Assembly (NCBI RefSeq): GCF_900312675.1
Contig: NZ_OMPC01000011.1
Span: 268-64,267 of the forward strand
Length of the DNA: 64,000 nt
DNA from: Aliivibrio sp. EL58
Lineage (GTDB): Bacteria > Pseudomonadota > Gammaproteobacteria > Enterobacterales > Vibrionaceae
Direction: 5' to 3'
A model generated the notes under the pieces. The model was given only the letters and a program-made list of their open reading frames with translations, was not told the origin of the DNA and searched no databases. Of this stretch, positions 55,614 through 64,000 are shown piece by piece. Numbering within the stretch: position 1 is the first letter of the stretch; every line of letters starts with the position of its first letter. The translations under genes were made by a program, and so were the position numbers.

Positions 55614-56435
55614 ATGACAGTTTCAAATAACCTTGAACAATTGCTTTCAATCATGACACAACTACGTGACAAAGAATCTGGTTGCCCGTGGGATAGAAAG
55701 CAAACCTTTGATTCTATTATTCCTCACACCATAGAAGAAACCTATGAAGTGGTGGACGCCATTCACAAAAAGGATTGGAGCAATTTAAAAGAAGAGTTAG
55801 GAGATTTATTGTTTCAAGTGGTTTTCTATTCTCAAATTGCCAAAGAAGAGCAGTTATTTGATTTCAATGATGTGCTTGATACATTAAATGAAAAATTAGT
55901 TCGTAGGCACCCTCATGTCTTTAGTGATGAAGTGTTCTCATCAGAAGAGGAGATAACAGCGAATTGGGATAAAGTGAAGCAACAAGAGCGCTTGGTAAAA
56001 GAAGAGTTAGATAGCCCGTCACAAGCACAGCAGAGCATCTTAGATTCGATTCCTAGTGCCTTACCGGGCTTATTACGAGCAAATAAAATCCAGAAGCAGT
56101 GTGCAAAGGTGGGTTTTGATTGGGATGAGTTACAACCGGTTGCTGATAAGGTAAATGAAGAGGTTGCAGAGGTACTAGAGGAAGCACTGAAAAATCCACG
56201 AGATGAGAAGAAACTTGAAGAAGAATTAGGTGATTTACTTTTTGCTACAGTAAATTTTTCTCGTCATTTAGGAAAAAATCCTGAACAAGCTTTATGCAAG
56301 GCAAATGATAAATTTGAACGTCGTTTTCGTCAAATTGAAGCGAACGTCGCCAAAAAGAATAAAAAAATAGAGCAATGTGATTTAAATGAACTAGACTCAG
56401 AATGGGAAAATGTGAAGCGAAGTGAGCGGAATTGA
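55614..56435 (+). CDS. mazG: Nucleoside triphosphate pyrophosphohydrolase MazG
   Basis: A 273-aa enzyme hydrolysing (d)NTPs to monophosphates; in E. coli it also lowers (p)ppGpp. Two MazG domains are visible: the first with GCPWDRKQTFDSIIPHTIEE and ELGDLLFQVVFYSQ, the second with EVAEVLEEALKN and EELGDLLFATVNFSRH, each carrying the acidic metal-binding EExxE/ExxD pattern. The start at 55614 is by comparison with E. coli; the longer frame runs back through the flagellin terminator. Confidence 0.94.
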   Translation: MTVSNNLEQLLSIMTQLRDKESGCPWDRKQTFDSIIPHTIEETYEVVDAIHKKDWSNLKEELGDLLFQVVFYSQIAKEEQLFDFNDVLDTLNEKLVRRHPHVFSDEVFSSEEEITANWDKVKQQERLVKEELDSPSQAQQSILDSIPSALPGLLRANKIQKQCAKVGFDWDELQPVADKVNEEVAEVLEEALKNPRDEKKLEEELGDLLFATVNFSRHLGKNPEQALCKANDKFERRFRQIEANVAKKNKKIEQCDLNELDSEWENVKRSERN

Positions 56436-56563
56436 TTTGGAGCAAAAAATAAATCAATTAACTGTGATACTTTTCACGTTGTGGCGATAAAGCGGTTCTG
56501 GTATATTCACTTCCCGTCCAGATGAAATCCATTTTTATTCCTCATTACACCAATTTCAGGTAA

Positions 56564-58207
<1,644 letters not shown>

Positions 58208-58270
58208 TAGGATTTACGGATAGCTGCTCAATGTTGTAGTAGCTATTTTTAGCTTTTAAATTAAAGATAA

Positions 58271-59584
<1,314 letters not shown>

Positions 59585-59641
59585 TCTCATTTTTTGAGAG
59601 TATGACTTAATTCTTTAATCGTTCGATTAGAATTTTGATAC

Positions 59642-59672
59642 AAAAACCGTCTCATTTGAGGCGGTTTTTTTT
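59642..59672 (+). terminator. eno terminator
   Basis: AAAAACCGTCTC pairs with GAGGCGGTTTTT (one G-U) around ATTT, followed by further Ts. Confidence 0.9.
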
Positions 59673-59757
59673 ATTTCCGCTAGACAGCTAGTGAAGTTCT
59701 AATGAGGGGTTGATATAGTTAGCTTTCTTTTATCATTGCCAATTTTGTGGAGCAATC

Positions 59758-60042
59758 ATGCGCGCTTTTGCCCTTTTATTACTGATCACCTTAGGCTGGC
59801 TTCAATCGACGTTATGGTTTGGTAAGAATGGCCTGTCGGATTATGCAACAGTATCTGATGATGTCACCTTACAAGAAGAGGTTAATCAAGGATTACGAAA
59901 CCGTAATGAGCAGATGTTTGCTGAGATTGATGACTTAAAAAAAGGCTCAGAAGCGATAGAAGAACGAGCTCGGCATGAGTTGGGAATGATAAAAAAAGGC
60001 GAAACTTTTTATCGAATTATTGATGAAGACAGTGAGGGATAA
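59758..60042 (+). CDS. ftsB: Cell division protein FtsB
   Basis: A 94-aa bitopic membrane protein of the divisome. A short cytoplasmic start and one membrane segment ([20 protein letters not shown]) are followed by a periplasmic coiled coil with [20 protein letters not shown] and [20 protein letters not shown], ending with [11 protein letters not shown], a typical FtsB end. FtsB pairs with FtsL and FtsQ. It is the first gene of ftsB-ispD-ispF, as in E. coli. Confidence 0.95.
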   Translation: MRAFALLLLITLGWLQSTLWFGKNGLSDYATVSDDVTLQEEVNQGLRNRNEQMFAEIDDLKKGSEAIEERARHELGMIKKGETFYRIIDEDSEG

Positions 60043-60045
60043 TTG

Positions 60046-60762
60046 ATGTCTATAATTTCTGATTTTTCAATTAGCGTTATTGTTCCTGCTGCTGGAGTGG
60101 GGAGCCGTATGAAAGCGGATCGCCCAAAACAGTATTTATTACTTGATGGAAAAACCATTTTAGAACATACCATTGAGCAATTACTGGCTTTTCCTAGTAT
60201 TGATAAAGTGATAGTGGCTATTAGTGATACCGACCCTTACTTTGATGAATTGCCAATATCAAAAAATAAGCGGGTAATACGTGTATCAGGAGGCATAGAA
60301 CGAGCAGATTCTGTACTTTCTGGCCTAGTATATTTAAAAGAACATCAACTCAGTGAGTGGGTAATGGTGCATGATGCTGCGCGTCCTTGTATTCGACATA
60401 ATGACATTGAAAAATTGATCACTGAAGTTATCCCTCATCATATTGGAGGCATTCTGGCTTCTCCTGTACGGGATACAATGAAACAAGCCAATCCAGAGTC
60501 GACCATTGAAACCACCATTGACCGCAGTGTGTTATGGCATGCATTAACCCCGCAGCTTTTCATAACAGAGCTGTTGTATTCGGCATTAAAAACAGGATTA
60601 GAAAAAGGTTTATCGATTACTGATGAATCTTCCGCTATCGAATTAATGGGGTATCAGCCTAAACTCGTTCATGGGCGTGCCGATAACTTAAAAGTCACGC
60701 AACCTGAAGATCTTGATTTAGCTGAGTTCTATCTTCACAAAATGAAAAAGGAAACCAAATAA
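60046..60762 (+). CDS. ispD: 2-C-methyl-D-erythritol 4-phosphate cytidylyltransferase
   Basis: A 238-aa enzyme of the non-mevalonate isoprenoid pathway that attaches CMP to MEP. The nucleotide-binding motif [20 protein letters not shown] is near residues 13-32, and [20 protein letters not shown] and [11 protein letters not shown] follow. The ATG at 60046 has GAGGG 8 nt upstream and lies 3 bp after the ftsB stop; a TTG at 60043 is less likely. The next gene ispF overlaps by one base. Confidence 0.95.
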   Translation: MSIISDFSISVIVPAAGVGSRMKADRPKQYLLLDGKTILEHTIEQLLAFPSIDKVIVAISDTDPYFDELPISKNKRVIRVSGGIERADSVLSGLVYLKEHQLSEWVMVHDAARPCIRHNDIEKLITEVIPHHIGGILASPVRDTMKQANPESTIETTIDRSVLWHALTPQLFITELLYSALKTGLEKGLSITDESSAIELMGYQPKLVHGRADNLKVTQPEDLDLAEFYLHKMKKETK

Positions 60763-61241
60763 TGAGAATTGGACACGGATTTGATGTACATAAATTTGGT
60801 GGCGAAGGCCCAGTCATTATCGGTGGTGTCAGTGTTCCTTATGAGCAAGGTTTAATTGCACATTCAGATGGTGATGTCGCACTTCATGCGTTGTGTGATG
60901 CATTACTTGGCGCAATAGCAGAAGGCGATATCGGACGACACTTTCCTGATACCGATGACAAGTGGAAAGGGGCTGATAGCCGAGCTTTGTTGAGAGATGT
61001 ATACCGCAGAGTAAAAGAAAAAGGATTAGTTTTAGGTAATGCAGATGTGACTATCATCGCTCAAGCTCCTAAAATGGCACCGCATATAGAAGCAATGTGT
61101 AGTGCAATTGCTGAAGATTTAGAAACCAGTGTAGACAATGTAAACGTGAAAGCAACCACATCAGAGCGTTTAGGTTTTACTGGAAGAAAAGAAGGCATCG
61201 CTTGTGAAGCGGTGGTGCTGTTAGTTAAAACATCTTATTAA
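60762..61241 (+). CDS. ispF: 2-C-methyl-D-erythritol 2,4-cyclodiphosphate synthase
   Basis: A 159-aa trimeric enzyme two steps after IspD in isoprenoid synthesis. Zinc ligands are in [13 protein letters not shown] (Asp8 and His10) and [17 protein letters not shown] (His42). The C-terminal [20 protein letters not shown] is characteristic. Length equals E. coli IspF (159). Its start overlaps the ispD stop. Confidence 0.97.
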   Translation: MRIGHGFDVHKFGGEGPVIIGGVSVPYEQGLIAHSDGDVALHALCDALLGAIAEGDIGRHFPDTDDKWKGADSRALLRDVYRRVKEKGLVLGNADVTIIAQAPKMAPHIEAMCSAIAEDLETSVDNVNVKATTSERLGFTGRKEGIACEAVVLLVKTSY

Positions 61242-61256
61242 TTAGAGATACATTCT

Positions 61257-62303
61257 ATGTCAGACATCATGTCTAATTTTTCGTGGTTATACGGAAAACC
61301 AGTAGCAACAGGTAAATTAAAGCAACTACCAGAGCATTTCATTGTAAAAGAAGTGCTAGGTTTTTCGTTCACTGGTAAAGGTGAACATCTAATGGTTAAG
61401 ATCCGTAAAACGGGTGAAAATACCAAATATGTTGCCAATGAATTAGCTAAATTTTGTGGTGTAAAATCAAAAGACATCAGCTGGGCTGGCTTAAAAGATC
61501 GTCATGCAGTGACAGAGCAATGGTTAAGTGTTCACTTACCAAAAAGCGATCATCTTAAATTTGCCTTATTTGAGGCGACACACCCAGGTGTTGAAATTTT
61601 AGAAATGACACGCCACAACAAAAAATTACGTCCAGGTGATCTTCTAGGAAACAGCTTTCAGTTAATTGCAACTGAAGTGACTGACATGGAAGATGTATTG
61701 GCTCGTTTAGAAAAAGTGAAGTTAACTGGTGTACCAAACTACTTTGGTGCTCAGCGTTTTGGTCATGAAGGTAATAACGTAACAGAAGCACGCCGTTGGG
61801 GCCGTGAAAATGTGCGCACTCGTGATAATACTAAGCGTAGCTTCTACCTGTCTGCTGCTCGTTCTTGGATTTTCAATCATATTGTTTCTCAAAGAATAAC
61901 AGAGGGTTACTTCTCTCAACCTGTTGATGGTGATATTCTACTAGATCAAAATGATCGTATTGTAAATGAGAATGTGACATCAGAAGAGAGCATTCAAAAA
62001 ATTCAAAATGGTGAATTGTCTATCTCTGCTGCACTAGCAGGTGATAACCAACTTCCTACGACAGATAAAGCACTTACGTTTGAGCAACCTCAGTTGGATG
62101 CTGAACCTGATTTAATGGCGCTGATCTGTGGTAACCGCATGCGTCATGAACGTCGCAGTGTTGAATTACATCCTGAGAATTTAACGTGGTCTTCTGAAGG
62201 CGATACGTTAACGCTGAGTTTCTCTTTAACATCAGGCAGTTTTGCAACTGTGATTGTGCGTGAATTGCTGCAAGAAATCGAAGTAGAGCGTACATACGCT
62301 TAA
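61257..62303 (+). CDS. truD: tRNA pseudouridine(13) synthase TruD
   Basis: A 348-aa enzyme forming pseudouridine 13 in tRNA-Glu. The catalytic Asp lies in SWAGLKDRHAVTEQWLSVHL near residue 80, followed by GVPNYFGAQRFGHEGNNV near 160 and a TruD-specific insert domain. Another ATG at 61269 (MSNFSWLYGKP) could also be the start; the ribosome binding site is weak for both. It is 15 bp after ispF, in the same operon. Confidence 0.95.
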   Translation: MSDIMSNFSWLYGKPVATGKLKQLPEHFIVKEVLGFSFTGKGEHLMVKIRKTGENTKYVANELAKFCGVKSKDISWAGLKDRHAVTEQWLSVHLPKSDHLKFALFEATHPGVEILEMTRHNKKLRPGDLLGNSFQLIATEVTDMEDVLARLEKVKLTGVPNYFGAQRFGHEGNNVTEARRWGRENVRTRDNTKRSFYLSAARSWIFNHIVSQRITEGYFSQPVDGDILLDQNDRIVNENVTSEESIQKIQNGELSISAALAGDNQLPTTDKALTFEQPQLDAEPDLMALICGNRMRHERRSVELHPENLTWSSEGDTLTLSFSLTSGSFATVIVRELLQEIEVERTYA

Positions 62304-62333
62304 TACCGTTTAGAATGAGAAGTGGAGAGTTGA

Positions 62334-63095
62334 GTGAGTAAATTGCGTATATTGCTAAGTAATGATGATGGAGTATTTGCTGAGGGAATAAACACGCTTG
62401 CAAATGTGCTTTCGGATATTGCCGATATTACCATTGTAGCGCCTGATCGTAATCGCTCTGGAGCATCAAATTCTCTGACTTTGGAATCACCACTTCGAGT
62501 TCGTCAAATAGCGGATAATATTCATTCAGTGCAAGGAACACCAACCGATTGTGTGCACTTTGCGTTGAATGAATTAATGAAAGATAACTTACCTGATCTA
62601 ATTATTGCAGGCATTAATCATGGTGCAAATTTAGGTGATGACACACTCTATTCAGGTACCGTAGCGGCGGCAACAGAAGGGCATTTTCTAGGGTTACCCG
62701 CAATAGCGATATCTTTAGTTGGACGCACACATTTCGATACGGCTGCTCAAGTTGCTTTAACATTGGTTAAGAACCATTTAGAAAAACCGTTAACAAAGAA
62801 AAGAGTACTCAACGTTAATGTTCCTGATTGTGAATATGCTCAACTCTCTTCTTGGGAGGTGACCCGCTTAGGTGCAAGACATCATTCAGAAAGTATGATT
62901 AAAGACACCGATCCTCGCGGAGAAACCATTTATTGGTTAGGTCCTCCTGGCAAAAAGCAAGACGCTGGTAAAGGAACGGATTTTTATGCCGTTAAGCATA
63001 ATCAGGTATCAATAACGCCGTTACAAGTTGATTTAACCGCTCATGATTCATTAACTATGATGGCTGATTGGTTATCAATAGAGAGTGCCAAATAA
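62334..63095 (+). CDS. surE: 5'/3'-nucleotidase SurE
   Basis: A 253-aa metal-dependent nucleotidase that acts on nucleoside monophosphates and exopolyphosphate; it supports stationary-phase survival in E. coli. The metal-binding motif [19 protein letters not shown] opens the protein, with [20 protein letters not shown] near residue 37 and [20 protein letters not shown] near 96. It starts at GTG (62334) with GGAG 6 nt upstream. Its stop overlaps the pcm start (TAATG). Confidence 0.96.
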   Translation: MSKLRILLSNDDGVFAEGINTLANVLSDIADITIVAPDRNRSGASNSLTLESPLRVRQIADNIHSVQGTPTDCVHFALNELMKDNLPDLIIAGINHGANLGDDTLYSGTVAAATEGHFLGLPAIAISLVGRTHFDTAAQVALTLVKNHLEKPLTKKRVLNVNVPDCEYAQLSSWEVTRLGARHHSESMIKDTDPRGETIYWLGPPGKKQDAGKGTDFYAVKHNQVSITPLQVDLTAHDSLTMMADWLSIESAK

Positions 63096-63721
63096 TGACT
63101 AATTCACGCGCTGAATTACTTGAACAGTTTTTACGCCAGCAAGGTATTCAAGATGAGCAAGTTTTGGCTGCTATTCGAGCATTGCCGCGAGAGCGTTTTA
63201 TTCCAGAAGCATTAGGACATCAAGCGTATCAAAATAACGCATTGCCTATTGGTGAGGGACAAACCATATCTCAGCCTTATATTGTTGCGAAAATGACTGA
63301 ACTATTAGGATTACAGCGTGACTCTAATGTACTAGAAGTTGGTACAGGCTCTGGTTATCAAACCGCAGTGTTGGCGCAATTGCTTGATCATATAAACTCA
63401 GTTGAACGGATCAAATCGCTTCAATGGAATGCCAAGCGCTTATTAAAGCAATTGGATATTTATAACGTATCGACTAAGCACGCTGATGGTTGGCAAGGTT
63501 GGGCAAATAAAGGCCCTTTTGATGCGATTATTGTTACTGCTGCCGCTGAATCAATTCCAAATGATTTATTGTGGCAATTAAAAGAGGGTGGCCGACTTGT
63601 GATCCCTATTGGCGAAGAAACACAGCATTTATATCGTATTGTTCGTCAGGGTGATGAGTTTTACTCAGAAGCCATCGAAGAGGTGCGTTTCGTTCCATTG
63701 GTAGCAGGTGAATTAGCATAA
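63095..63721 (+). CDS. pcm: Protein-L-isoaspartate O-methyltransferase
   Basis: A 208-aa repair methyltransferase that starts conversion of isoaspartyl residues back to aspartate. Motifs are [20 protein letters not shown] near residue 30, [20 protein letters not shown] near 53, and the SAM motif [20 protein letters not shown] near 80. Length equals E. coli Pcm (208). The ATG at 63095 overlaps the surE stop; a longer frame from 63068 runs inside surE and is rejected. It lies between surE and nlpD, as in E. coli. Confidence 0.96.
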   Translation: MTNSRAELLEQFLRQQGIQDEQVLAAIRALPRERFIPEALGHQAYQNNALPIGEGQTISQPYIVAKMTELLGLQRDSNVLEVGTGSGYQTAVLAQLLDHINSVERIKSLQWNAKRLLKQLDIYNVSTKHADGWQGWANKGPFDAIIVTAAAESIPNDLLWQLKEGGRLVIPIGEETQHLYRIVRQGDEFYSEAIEEVRFVPLVAGELA

Positions 63722-63726
63722 TAATA

Positions 63727-64000
63727 ATGAATAAAATGACAGTTATCTCTTCTCGTTTGTGGCTAATGGCTGCAATATTTAGTTTATTGCTTTCTGGTTG
63801 CTCTATGGGACCACATCGCCCTGCGCCTGTATCAAGTGTTAATAGCTCTTCTACTTCATACGGAGGAGCAGAACGCGGCAGCTATAGAGGCAGTTATTAT
63901 CGAGTAGAAAAAGGGGATACGTTATATTTCATTTCTTATGTTACCAATAAAGATGTTAAAGAACTGATAGCTTATAATGAGCTAAAAGCCCCTTATGTAA
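63727..64000 (+). CDS. nlpD: Lipoprotein NlpD (start only, cut by window edge)
   Basis: The first 91 codons of an open frame that runs off the window. A lipoprotein signal peptide ends in the lipobox LLSGC (Cys near residue 25), followed by a Ser/Gly-rich linker and the start of a LysM domain (YYRVEKGDTLYFISYVTNKD). NlpD activates the amidase AmiC at the septum. The gene normally precedes rpoS, whose promoter lies inside nlpD in E. coli; rpoS would lie beyond the window. A second in-frame ATG lies three codons on. Confidence 0.93.
   Translation, partial: MNKMTVISSRLWLMAAIFSLLLSGCSMGPHRPAPVSSVNSSSTSYGGAERGSYRGSYYRVEKGDTLYFISYVTNKDVKELIAYNELKAPYV

Overview
The window is ordinary, gene-dense core chromosome of a gamma-proteobacterium of the Vibrionaceae. 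The AT-rich composition, a lone flagellin gene beside relA, an RraA-like paralogue, and arcB and arcA separated by one small gene all point to Aliivibrio (Vibrio) fischeri or a close relative, on the large chromosome. This is inferred from protein identity and gene order only. No insertion sequence, prophage, integron or CRISPR array was seen.

Layout. 1-960: end of an rRNA operon (5S, tRNA-Asp), then three degenerate 108-nt tRNA-Asp-like units, each followed by its own terminator; this is the most unusual part of the window. 955-11975: a DUF1499 lipoprotein, gltBD (glutamate synthase), and divergently yhcC-arcB-lipoprotein. 11995-18852: arcA, an RraA-like gene, and the thrLABC operon with leader peptide and attenuator. 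18861-21845: grcA with two FNR-like boxes, nfo-ung (base excision repair) and a hemerythrin-like protein. 21865-29326: DUF3545 protein, Na+/alanine symporter, yaaA, mscS, yggE, serA, rpiA. 29482-33895: fau, 6S RNA, zapA, ygfB, ubiH, ubiI. 33921-38004: a YtfK-like protein, a candidate non-coding RNA, ygfZ, sdhE, ygfX, nadB. 38188-41015: rpoE-rseABC behind a sigma-E promoter. 41105-47566: lepA, lepB-rnc-era, recO-pdxJ-acpS. 47573-54262: barA/varS (minus), rlmD, relA. 54274-56435: a flagellin with a sigma-28 promoter, and mazG. 56567-64000: pyrG, eno, ftsB-ispD-ispF-truD-surE-pcm and the start of nlpD.

How the parts work together. Several genes concern oxygen and redox adaptation: the ArcB/ArcA phosphorelay, FNR-like boxes before grcA and between arcA and the RraA-like gene, and a CRP/FNR-like box between gltB and yhcC-arcB. 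Others concern stress: the sigma-E envelope response, RelA with a YtfK-like protein (stringent response), MscS, 6S RNA, and SurE/Pcm/NlpD next to the expected rpoS. BarA/VarS is the sensor of the GacS-type phosphorelay. The remainder is housekeeping (Thr, Ser, Glu, NAD, PLP, ubiquinone, isoprenoid, CTP and tRNA/rRNA maturation).

Gene order is strikingly like E. coli in several blocks (gltB/yhcC/arcB; yaaJ-type symporter/yaaA near thr; mscS/yggE/serA/rpiA; 6S-fau/zapA/ygfB/ubiH/ubiI; rpoE-rse; barA/rlmD/relA/mazG/pyrG/eno; ftsB to nlpD). The differences are therefore informative: no pepP between ygfB and ubiH, and a flagellin gene where E. coli has mazEF.
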